Assembly: GCF_036324365.1 (NCBI RefSeq)
Contig: NZ_CP137080.1
Span: 372,001-436,000, forward strand
Direction: 5' to 3'
DNA from: Microbacterium limosum
Lineage (GTDB): Bacteria > Actinomycetota > Actinomycetes > Actinomycetales > Microbacteriaceae
Length of the DNA: 64,000 nt
The translations under genes were made by a program, and so were the position numbers. Below, in pieces: positions 50,351 through 58,101 of the stretch (position 1 is its first letter; the number at the start of each line of letters is the position of its first letter). Below the pieces are notes generated by a model. That model had not been told where the DNA came from, did not search any database, and saw only the letters and a list, made by a program, of their open reading frames with translations.

Positions 50351-51508
50351 ATGCGCATCCTGCACACCTCGGACTGGCACATCGGACGCACCTTCCACGG
50401 GCATTCGACGCTGCCGGCGCTGCGCACCGTGCTGGGCGCGCTGGCCGAGCAGGTGCGCAGCCACCACGTCGACGTCGTGATCGTCGCGGGCGACGTGTTC
50501 GACTCCGCCGCGCCCGCCGCCAACTGCTATACGCTCCTCGCCGACACGCTCGCCGAGCTGCGCGACGCCGGCGCCCAGGTGGTGCTCACGAGCGGCAACC
50601 ACGACTCCGCCGCACGGCTGGGCTTCCTGTCCCGGTTCGTCGCGCTCGCCGGCATCCACGTGCGCACCCAGCCGCTCGAGGCCGCCGACCCCGTCACGAT
50701 CCACGACGAGCACGGACCCGTGCATCTATACGGCATCCCCTTCCTCGAGCCCGCGCTCGTGCGGCACCTGTGGCCCGACACGACCCTGCGCACGCAGGCG
50801 CAGACGCTCGCGCACGTCATGGACCTGGTCGCCGCCGACCGTGCCCTGCGGGGTGGCCGCTCCGTCGCGATCGCCCACTGCTTCGCCGCCGACGTCGAGC
50901 CCACGCCCGGCGTCGAGCGCGAGATCCGGCAGGGCACGCTCGACGTCGTGCCGCTGTCGGTCTTCGGCGGCCACGACTACGTCGCGCTCGGCCACATCCA
51001 CGGCCGCAACACCCTCGCCGAGGGCGTCCGCTACGCCGGGGCGCCCCTGCACTACTCGTTCGGCGAGCAGCACAAACCGCGCGGCTCGTGGCTGGTCGAC
51101 CTCGACGAGTCGGGGCTCGCGGGCACCCGGTGGCTCCCCCTCCCCGTGCCGCGCCGGCTCGTCACCCTCACCGGCACGCTCGACGACCTGCTCTCCGACG
51201 CCCGCTTCGACGCCGAGACGGATGCCTGGGTCTGCGCCCAGTACACCGACACCACACCCCAGCCCGACCCCATGCGCCGGCTGCTCGCGCGCTTTCCGCA
51301 CTGCGCGGCCGTCGTGCATCAGCCCGCCGAGCGCCGCGAGCGCGACGGGGTCAGCTACGCCGCGCGCGTGGGGGCGACCCGCACCGACGAGGAGCTCGTG
51401 GACGCCTTCCTCGCCCACGTGCGCGAGGGCGAGGGCGCGAGCGCCGCCGAGGCCGAGATCATCGCCGAGACCGTCCGCGGCCGCGTCGCCGCCGAGGTGC
51501 GGGTGTGA
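50351..51508 (+). CDS. sbcD: Exonuclease SbcCD subunit D
   Basis: The 385-residue protein is the Mre11-like metallophosphoesterase nuclease of the SbcCD complex. The motifs are HTSDWHIGRTFHG, VIVAGDVFDSAAP, LTSGNHDSAAR, AHCFAADV and FGGHDYVALGHIHGRN, all with the expected metal ligands. With SbcC it opens hairpins and trims double-strand breaks. ATG 50351 (GTG 50345 is possible) starts the canonical MRILHTSDWH. Confidence 0.94.
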   Translation: MRILHTSDWHIGRTFHGHSTLPALRTVLGALAEQVRSHHVDVVIVAGDVFDSAAPAANCYTLLADTLAELRDAGAQVVLTSGNHDSAARLGFLSRFVALAGIHVRTQPLEAADPVTIHDEHGPVHLYGIPFLEPALVRHLWPDTTLRTQAQTLAHVMDLVAADRALRGGRSVAIAHCFAADVEPTPGVEREIRQGTLDVVPLSVFGGHDYVALGHIHGRNTLAEGVRYAGAPLHYSFGEQHKPRGSWLVDLDESGLAGTRWLPLPVPRRLVTLTGTLDDLLSDARFDAETDAWVCAQYTDTTPQPDPMRRLLARFPHCAAVVHQPAERRERDGVSYAARVGATRTDEELVDAFLAHVREGEGASAAEAEIIAETVRGRVAAEVRV

Positions 51509-54500
51509 GAATCCACCGCATCGAGGTCGAGGGCTTCGGTCCGTTCCGGCAGCGACAGATCGTCGACATCGACGAGTACGCCGACGACGGCATCTTCCTC
51601 ATCTCGGGGCGCACGGGCGCGGGCAAGTCGAGCCTTCTGGATGCGATCTGCTTCGCGCTGTACGGGGGCGTGCCGCGCTACGACGGAGGCGAGAAGCGCC
51701 TGCGCAGCGACCACTGCGCGCCCGCCGACGCGACGGAGGTCGCCCTCGAGTTCACGGCCGGCGACGCGCGCTGGCGCGTCGAGCGCTCGCCGGAGTACCA
51801 GAGGGCGAAGAAGAACGGCACGGGGATGACCACGGCGGCGCCCCAGGCGCGCTTGTTCCGGTGGGAGGACGGCGGCTGGCAGGGGGTCGCCGCGCGTCCG
51901 CGCGACGTCGGCGAGGCGCTGCACGAGATCCTGCCGCTCACGCAGGGGCAGTTCCTCCAGGTGATCCTGCTCGCGCAGAACCGCTTCGCCCGCTTCCTCC
52001 TCGCCGGCGGCGGCGAGCGCCAGGCCCTGCTGCGCTCGCTCTTCGACAGCGAGCGCTTCGAGCAGTACGAGGCCGACCTCGACGAGCGGCGCAGGCGTTC
52101 CGAGGCCCGCTCGAGCGAGAGCGTCGCCCTCCTCGATCGCGTGCTCGCCGAGGCCGAGCGGGTGTCCGCCGACCTCGCCGACGATGCCGAGGTCGATCCC
52201 GAGGGCGGCGCCGTCGCGGGTGCGGCCGGTGTCGCCACCGATCCGGCGTCGCGCATCGCGGCGCTCGAGCGGGCGGTGGACCGCGCGCGGTACCGCGCCG
52301 AGACCACCGACAACGCCGTGGATGCCGCGGCCGCCGCCCGCGAGGCCGCCGAGACCGTCCACACCCGCGCCGAGCGGGCGCGCGAGAAGCAGGAGCGACG
52401 CGGCGCCGCCCGCGCGCGGCTGCGCGGGCTCGAGGAGCGGGACGGCAGCATCGACGAGGCCCGGGCGGAGCTCGCGGCCGCCCTCCGCGCCGAACCCGTC
52501 CGCACGGCGGCGACGGCGGCAGACCAGGCGCGCGACGCGGCGATCCGCGCCGACGCGGCGGCGGAGGCGGCACTCCGCGAGGCCTCGGGGGCCGCGATCG
52601 GCATCGACCTCGACGCCGATCCCGTGGCGCTTCGAGCGGCCGCCGACGAGCGTGCCGGTGCGCTGCCCGCCCTGCGCGAGGCGGCCGAGGCCGAGCAGGC
52701 GCTCCCACGTCGCCGCGACGAGCGCGACCGCCTGCGCGCCGAGGACGCCGACCGCGCGCGGGACGAGGCCGCCGCGGTGCGGCGCGCCGCGGAGCTCGAC
52801 GCGCGCATCGCCGAGATCGACGCCCTGCTGCCCGCTCTGGGCGAGGCGGCGGCGCTGGCCGCCGCGGCGCGAGCAGACCTCGTCGATGCCGGCGAACGCC
52901 TCGCCGCGTGCGCCGAAGCGGAGGAGTGCGAGGCCCTCCGGGCGCAGGCCGACGCCCGGGCGCTGGCGCGTTCCGCCGAGCTCGACGCCGCCAACCGGGA
53001 GCTGCGCACCCTGCGCGAGCACCGGCTGCGCGGCAACGCGGCCGACCTCGCCGCGCAGCTGGTGCCGGGGGAGCCCTGCGCGGTCTGCGGGGCGACCGAG
53101 CACCCGCAACCGGCCGCGGCGGCAGACGATGCCGTGTCCGACGAGCAGATCGATGGCGCCGAGCAGCGCCTGGATGCCGCGATGGCGGCCCTGCGCGAGG
53201 CGAACCAGGCCGCCGCGGCGCTGGCGGAGAACGCCGCTCGCGCGCGCGGGCGCGCCGGCGGCGAGACGGCAGATGCGATCCGCGCCCGCCGGGCGGAGGC
53301 CCTGACGCGCGTCGAGGCCGCCGAGGACGCCGCGCGCCGGCGGGACGCGCTGACGGCGGAGAAGGCGAGTGCGCTCGACGAGCGGCGGCGACTGCGCGAG
53401 CTGACGGACGCCTTCTCGGCCGAGCGCGCCGACCGCGCGAGCCGCATCGCGGTGCTCGACGCGTCGATCCGCGAGCAGGAACGCGCGGTCGAGGCCGCGC
53501 GGGGCTCCGCCGCCTCCGCCGCCCTGCGGATGGCCGAGAGCGAATCCGCCGTGCGGCACCTGCGTGTTCTCGCCGACGCGCGCGCCGAGCGGGAGGCGCG
53601 CGCCGCCCTGCACGGGGAGGCGCTCGCGCGGCTCGCCGACGCGCTGGAGACGGCGGGGTTCGAGAGCGCGGATGCCGCGGCATCCGCGCTGCGGAGCGAG
53701 CAGGAGCGGGAGGCGCTGGCCGCTCGCGTGCGCGGCCACGAGGCGGCCCTCGCGGCGGAGAAGGCGACGCTGCTGGAGCTGGAGCTGGAGGCGCTGCCGG
53801 AGGAGCCGGTCGACACGTCCGAGACGGAGCGGGCCCGGGACGACGCGAGGGCGGCGTGGGCCGCGGCGGTGCAGGCCGCCCTCGCGGCAGAGCAGCTGGT
53901 GACGCGTCTGTCGCAGCTGCTGACCGACGCGCGCGCCGCGCACGCGACGCTCGGGGCGCTCGCGGAGGAGCACGCCGTCATCGTGCGGCTCGCCGACACC
54001 ATCGCCGGGCGCGCCCCCAACACGCACCGCATGAAGCTCGAGACCTTCGTGCTCGCGGCCGAGCTCGAGCAGATCATCGCGGCCGCGAACCTGCGGCTGG
54101 CCGACATGTCCGACGGGCGCTACCGCCTGCGGCACAGCGACGCGCTGGCCGCGCGCGGCGCCGCCTCGGGGCTGTCGATCGAGGTGTTCGACGCCTATAC
54201 GGGGCTCTCGCGACCCGCGCAGTCGCTCTCCGGGGGCGAGACGTTCCTCGCCTCCCTCGCCCTCGCCCTCGGTCTTGCCGAAGTGGTCACCGCGCGGGCG
54301 GGCGGCGTGCGGCTGGACACCCTCTTCATCGACGAGGGCTTCGGCTCGCTCGACGCGGAGACCCTCGAGACGGCGATGCGCACGCTCGACGAGCTGCGCC
54401 AGGGGGGCCGCACCGTGGGCCTCATCAGCCACGTCGAGGCGATGCGCGAGCAGATCCCCGCGCAGCTGAGGGTCGAGGCGCTCCCCGGCGGCCCGAGTCT

Positions 54501-54531
54501 CGTGCACCAGACGGTTAGGCTTGAGGCATGA
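51505..54531 (+). CDS. sbcC: Exonuclease SbcCD subunit C
   Basis: The 1008-residue SMC-like ATPase has the N-terminal Walker A (SGRTGAGKSSLLDAICFALYG, about 32-52), long Ala/Arg/Glu coiled coils, a zinc-hook CAVCG near residue 525, the signature SLSGGETFLASLAL (about 905) and Walker B TLFIDEGFGSLD (about 941). It clamps DNA for SbcD. GTG 51505 overlaps the sbcD stop (GTGA). Its own stop overlaps the next gene start (ATGA). Confidence 0.94.
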   Translation: MRIHRIEVEGFGPFRQRQIVDIDEYADDGIFLISGRTGAGKSSLLDAICFALYGGVPRYDGGEKRLRSDHCAPADATEVALEFTAGDARWRVERSPEYQRAKKNGTGMTTAAPQARLFRWEDGGWQGVAARPRDVGEALHEILPLTQGQFLQVILLAQNRFARFLLAGGGERQALLRSLFDSERFEQYEADLDERRRRSEARSSESVALLDRVLAEAERVSADLADDAEVDPEGGAVAGAAGVATDPASRIAALERAVDRARYRAETTDNAVDAAAAAREAAETVHTRAERAREKQERRGAARARLRGLEERDGSIDEARAELAAALRAEPVRTAATAADQARDAAIRADAAAEAALREASGAAIGIDLDADPVALRAAADERAGALPALREAAEAEQALPRRRDERDRLRAEDADRARDEAAAVRRAAELDARIAEIDALLPALGEAAALAAAARADLVDAGERLAACAEAEECEALRAQADARALARSAELDAANRELRTLREHRLRGNAADLAAQLVPGEPCAVCGATEHPQPAAAADDAVSDEQIDGAEQRLDAAMAALREANQAAAALAENAARARGRAGGETADAIRARRAEALTRVEAAEDAARRRDALTAEKASALDERRRLRELTDAFSAERADRASRIAVLDASIREQERAVEAARGSAASAALRMAESESAVRHLRVLADARAEREARAALHGEALARLADALETAGFESADAAASALRSEQEREALAARVRGHEAALAAEKATLLELELEALPEEPVDTSETERARDDARAAWAAAVQAALAAEQLVTRLSQLLTDARAAHATLGALAEEHAVIVRLADTIAGRAPNTHRMKLETFVLAAELEQIIAAANLRLADMSDGRYRLRHSDALAARGAASGLSIEVFDAYTGLSRPAQSLSGGETFLASLALALGLAEVVTARAGGVRLDTLFIDEGFGSLDAETLETAMRTLDELRQGGRTVGLISHVEAMREQIPAQLRVEALPGGPSLVHQTVRLEA
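53670..53685. repeat. Perfect palindrome GGATGCCGCGGCATCC, copy 4
   Basis: Located within sbcC, coding for ADAAASA in the second coiled-coil arm, as copy 1 does in the ATPase gene. Confidence 0.75.
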
Positions 54532-54707
54532 AAAGCGGCACGATCTGGACCGTCCTCGGCGTCATCGTCGCCATCGTCATCGCCTGGTGGCTCGTGAACA
54601 TCCTGTTCTCGGTGCTGGCGTTCATCGTCAAGCTCATCGTCGTCGCGGTGGTCGCGGTGATCGTGTTCTTCGTCCTGCGCGCCGTCTTCTCGCGCTCGCG
54701 CGACTGA
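54528..54707 (+). CDS. Small membrane protein coupled to sbcC (59 aa)
   Basis: The 59-residue ORF starts at ATG 54528, overlapping the sbcC stop in ATGA. It encodes two hydrophobic stretches (TVLGVIVAIVIAWWLVNILF and FIVKLIVVAVVAVIVFFVLR) and a basic tail ending RAVFSRSRD. Its coupling to sbcC and codon style suggest a real gene; the function is unknown. Confidence 0.65.
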   Translation: MKSGTIWTVLGVIVAIVIAWWLVNILFSVLAFIVKLIVVAVVAVIVFFVLRAVFSRSRD

Positions 54708-54737
54708 GCCGGCCCCGCAGAAGGGAGGCCCCGATCC

Positions 54738-55295
54738 TCAGGCGGCGAACTCCCGGGCGAAGCGGTCCCACAGCTGCGCGCTGCACGCCGCGACCGTGGT
54801 GCGCCAGTCGGTGATCGCGTCGCCCTGCGCCCGATCGGAGACGGACTTCAGGATGCGGATGGGCACGCCGTACTCCTGGGCCACCCAGATGTAGGCGTAG
54901 GTCTCCATGTCGACCATGCCCGCCCCGAGCGAGCGGATGCCGGCGACGGCGAGGGCGTCGTCGACGAAGTGGTCGCCCGTCGCGATCACGATGCCCTCGC
55001 CGGGAACGTCGACGCGCGCCGGCAGGGAGACGTGCTGCCCGACGATCCCATCGATGTCGGTGACGTCGTGCTGGATCGCGCCGGTCACCTCGTACACCTC
55101 GGCCTCGAGCACGGGGTCGATGCCACCGCCCGTTCCCACCACGACGATCTCCTCGTACGTCCCGCGCTCGAGCGCGCGGGTGAGGGCGACGGCCGCCTGG
55201 AGCTTGCCGGGGCCGGTGACGAGGCGGTCGAAGCCGTCGAGTTCGGCGGGGAAGGCGACGAGTTCGGCGTCCAGCGCCGCCACGAGGAGTCTCAC
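54738..55295 (-). CDS. Nucleoside phosphorylase / MTA-SAH nucleosidase-like protein
   Basis: The 185-residue protein has the purine-nucleoside phosphorylase fold in a compact form: RLLVAALDAELVAFPAELDG, VTGPGKLQAAVALTRALE, VVGTGGGIDPVLEAEVYEV, a MVDMETYAYIWVAQEYGVPI block (Met-Glu in the ribose site) and ILKSVSDRAQGDAITDW with the conserved SD. It would cleave 5'-methylthioadenosine, S-adenosylhomocysteine or a related nucleoside. GTG 55295 is the start; upstream in-frame sequence belongs to the opposite strand gene. Confidence 0.85.
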   Translation of the reverse strand: MRLLVAALDAELVAFPAELDGFDRLVTGPGKLQAAVALTRALERGTYEEIVVVGTGGGIDPVLEAEVYEVTGAIQHDVTDIDGIVGQHVSLPARVDVPGEGIVIATGDHFVDDALAVAGIRSLGAGMVDMETYAYIWVAQEYGVPIRILKSVSDRAQGDAITDWRTTVAACSAQLWDRFAREFAA

Positions 55296-55358
55296 GAGGG
55301 ACCATTCTCCCCCACCCGCCGTTACGGGCGGGAAACATGGGTGCGCCAGGGTGGAGGG

Positions 55359-55970
55359 ATGGACCTGGCCTACTTCGCCACCGGGTACGACGTGCAGCTT
55401 CCCGAGTGGATCTCCGACGAGCTCGCCGGCGTGCCCGACATCATCCCCGACGTCGCCGAGCGCATGGCGCTCGTGCACCGCCTCGCCGATCGCAACTGGC
55501 GCGAGGGCAACGGAGGCCCGTTCGCGGCGCTCGTGGCCGAGACGGAGACCGGTCGGATCGTCTCCGTCGGCGTCAACGTCGTGCTCGGCAGCGGGGTCTC
55601 CTCGGCCCACGCCGAGGTCACCGCCCTCGGCACGGCGCAGCGCCGTGCCGGCTCGTGGGACCTGGGCGGCGACGACCAGCCCGAGCACGAGCTCGTGGTC
55701 AACTGGCGCCCCTGCGTGCAGTGCTACGGCGCGACGATGTGGTCCGGCGTCCGCTCGCTCGTCGTGGCGGGCTCGGGACCGGAGCTCGAGGAGATCACGA
55801 CGTTCGACGAGGGCCCCATGGTGACCGACTGGGCCGAGCAGTTCGAGGCCCGCGGCATCCGCGTCACGCAGGACGTGCTGCGAGACGAGGCCCTGGCCGT
55901 CTTCCGCGCCTACCGCGCGGCGGTGGATGCCGCCGAGGTGACCGTCTACAACGCCCGGGCCGGCGACTGA
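55359..55970 (+). CDS. Cytidine/deoxycytidylate deaminase-family protein
   Basis: The 203-residue protein has the zinc-dependent deaminase motifs: the His and Glu of SSAHAEVTALG and the two Cys of WRPCVQCYGATMW. ADRNWREGNGGPFAALVAE is typical of the guanine/cytosine deaminase branch. The substrate is unknown. ATG 55359 follows GGAGGG. It is divergent from the nucleosidase at 54738, and both act on nucleosides or bases, so salvage is a plausible theme. Confidence 0.88.
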   Translation: MDLAYFATGYDVQLPEWISDELAGVPDIIPDVAERMALVHRLADRNWREGNGGPFAALVAETETGRIVSVGVNVVLGSGVSSAHAEVTALGTAQRRAGSWDLGGDDQPEHELVVNWRPCVQCYGATMWSGVRSLVVAGSGPELEEITTFDEGPMVTDWAEQFEARGIRVTQDVLRDEALAVFRAYRAAVDAAEVTVYNARAGD

Positions 55971-56056
55971 CCCGGGAGCCGGCATCCGCGTGTCACGACA
56001 CGGGAACGATCGACCGCGGTCACCCGCCGGCAACACGCCCCGACGTACGCTGGATC

Positions 56057-56635
56057 ATGGCGCACAGCATCGACACCGACCCCTCGGGAACGGTCCTCGC
56101 GATCGTCGGAGCGGCCGCGGAGGAGGCGATCGCCTCCCTGGAAGGGCTCGACGGCGTCGAGTCGCTCTCGTTGCGGGACACCGATCCGCAGCTGGCCTCC
56201 CGCCGCATCGCGGCCTGCCGCACACCCTGGATCGTGCACGACGCCGATCCGCTCGAGCACGTCGCCGCAGCGTGGGTGGAGCTGTTCGAGGAACGCGCGA
56301 CGCTCGGCACCCTCGAGATCGAGGTGGACGTCGCCCTCGCGCACTTCCGCGACGACGGGGCGCTGATGCCGGACTACTACGTCGTGCTCGACCCGGACGG
56401 CGCGGAGGGCACCTGGCGGCACTGGTGGTGCGGGGCGCTCGGCCATCGCGCGCCCCGGCGGGTGCTGCCGGCGGCCCTGCCCGCGGGCGGCTCCGGCGAG
56501 GCGATGGGCGCCGCCCTGCGCCGGCTCCTCACGGCGCTGCCGACGTCGCGGCCATGGCCCGACCCGGGCACGTGGCTTCCGGGTCTCGCCTTCGAGATCC
56601 CCGACCGGGTGGGTCTGCGCGACCGGCCCGCGTAG
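56057..56635 (+). CDS. Hypothetical protein (192 aa)
   Basis: The soluble protein has an alternating hydrophobic pattern (TVLAIVGAAAEEAIASLEGL, AACRTPWIVHDADPLEHVAA), a Trp-rich block (GTWRHWWCGALGHRAPRRVL) and a Pro-rich end (ALPTSRPWPDPGTWLPG). I do not recognise the family. ATG 56057 is the only close start. It precedes the flavoprotein reductase by 25 bp on the same strand and may be cotranscribed. Confidence 0.7.
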   Translation: MAHSIDTDPSGTVLAIVGAAAEEAIASLEGLDGVESLSLRDTDPQLASRRIAACRTPWIVHDADPLEHVAAAWVELFEERATLGTLEIEVDVALAHFRDDGALMPDYYVVLDPDGAEGTWRHWWCGALGHRAPRRVLPAALPAGGSGEAMGAALRRLLTALPTSRPWPDPGTWLPGLAFEIPDRVGLRDRPA

Positions 56636-56660
56636 GCGGAACCCGCACTAGCGTGGGTGG

Positions 56661-58082
56661 ATGAGCGCACGCGAATACGACGTCATCGTGATCGGTGCCG
56701 GCGCCGTCGGCGAGAACGTCGCCGACAGCGCCGTGCAGGGCGGCCTGTCGACGGTCATCGTCGAGGCGGAGCTGGTCGGCGGCGAGTGCTCCTACTGGGC
56801 CTGCATGCCCTCGAAGGTGCTCCTGCGCAGCGCCGCCGCCCTCCGAGCCGCACGCGCGGTGGACGGTGCCGCTCAGGCCGTGACGGGAGACGTCGACGTC
56901 GCCGCCGTGCTGCGGCGCCGCGACAGCTTCACCCACGACTGGAACGACTCCTCGCAGGTCGAATGGCTGAACGGCGCGGGCATCGATCTCGTCCGCGGTC
57001 ACGGGCGCCTGACGGGCGAGCGAACGGTGCGGGTCGAGCAGGAGGACGGCTCGGTCGATCTCTCCGCCCGGCACGCCGTCGTCGTCGCGACGGGGTCCGC
57101 CGCGCTGCTCCCCTCGATCCCGGGCCTCATCGACGTCGCCCCCTGGACCAGCCGCGACGCGACGAGCGTGAGCGCGCCCCCGGCATCCCTCGCGATCCTG
57201 GGGGCCGGCGTCGTGGGCGTCGAGATGGCCACGGCGTTCGCCGGATTCGGCACGCGCGTGACCCTGATCGCGCGGTCGGGGCTGCTCGGCGCCGTGGAGC
57301 CGTTCGCGGGGGAGCTCGTGGCGGAGGCGCTCCGCGAGCAGGGCGTCGAGATCCGCACCGGCGCCGGGGTGGACGCGGCGCGCCGCGACGAGGCGGGCGT
57401 CGTGCTCTCCCTCTCGGACGGCGGCGAGGTGCGCGCGGACGAGGTGCTCGTCGCGACCGGTCGCGTTCCGCACACGGGCGACCTGGGCCTGGAGAGCGTC
57501 GGCCTCGAGGCCGGCGACTGGCTCACGACCGACGACACCCTGCGCGTCGGGGGATTCGAATGGCTCTACGCGGTGGGGGATGTCACCCACCGCGCGCTCC
57601 TGACCCACCAGGGCAAGTACCAGGCTCGCGCCGCGGGCGATGTCATCGCGGCGCGGGCACGCGGGGGAGCCGTCGACGACGCGCCCTGGGGGGCGCACGT
57701 CGCGACGGCGGACCACGCGGCCGTGCCGCAGGTGGTCTTCAGCGATCCCGAGGTCGCCTCGGTCGGGATGACGCTGGCCCAGGCCGAGGAGGCCGGCATC
57801 CGGGTGCGCGCGCTCGACTACGATCTCTCCGCGGTCGCCGGCGCCTCGACGCGCAGCGACGACTACCGGGGCCGCGCGCTCGCGGTCGTCGACGACGACC
57901 GCGGGGTGCTCGTGGGCGCCACATTCGTCGGCCCGGACGTCGCCGAACTGCTGCACGCCGCCACGATCGCGATCGTCGGGGAGGTGCCGATCGACCGGCT
58001 GTGGCACGCCGTCCCCGCCTACCCCACCGTCAGCGAGGTGTGGCTGCGGTGGCTCGAGGCCTACGGGCGGCCCACCCGCTGA
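56661..58082 (+). CDS. FAD-dependent pyridine nucleotide-disulfide oxidoreductase
   Basis: The 473-residue protein has the FAD motif VIVIGAGAVGENVADSA, the redox-active pair in GGECSYWACMPSKVLL, a second NAD(P) motif LAILGAGVVGVEMATAFAGF, LYAVGDVTHRALLTHQGKYQ (FAD-binding GD) and the dimerisation domain with FSDPEVASVGMTLAQAEEAG. This resembles mercuric reductase/lipoamide dehydrogenase-like proteins, whose substrate here is unknown. The usual C-terminal HPT-type His-Glu pair reads as VPAYPTVSEVW, missing the His, so classical disulfide reduction may be altered. ATG 56661 is the start. Confidence 0.88.
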   Translation: MSAREYDVIVIGAGAVGENVADSAVQGGLSTVIVEAELVGGECSYWACMPSKVLLRSAAALRAARAVDGAAQAVTGDVDVAAVLRRRDSFTHDWNDSSQVEWLNGAGIDLVRGHGRLTGERTVRVEQEDGSVDLSARHAVVVATGSAALLPSIPGLIDVAPWTSRDATSVSAPPASLAILGAGVVGVEMATAFAGFGTRVTLIARSGLLGAVEPFAGELVAEALREQGVEIRTGAGVDAARRDEAGVVLSLSDGGEVRADEVLVATGRVPHTGDLGLESVGLEAGDWLTTDDTLRVGGFEWLYAVGDVTHRALLTHQGKYQARAAGDVIAARARGGAVDDAPWGAHVATADHAAVPQVVFSDPEVASVGMTLAQAEEAGIRVRALDYDLSAVAGASTRSDDYRGRALAVVDDDRGVLVGATFVGPDVAELLHAATIAIVGEVPIDRLWHAVPAYPTVSEVWLRWLEAYGRPTR

Positions 58083-58101
58083 CCCGGGGCAACGGGCCGG
58101 G

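Noticed and set aside
51355..54507. A 1050-codon minus-strand frame opposite sbcC
   Set aside because: It is rich in Arg/Gly/Leu repeats typical of antisense frames of Ala/Arg/Glu coiled coils, with no domain or ribosome site. sbcC on the + strand is unmistakable.
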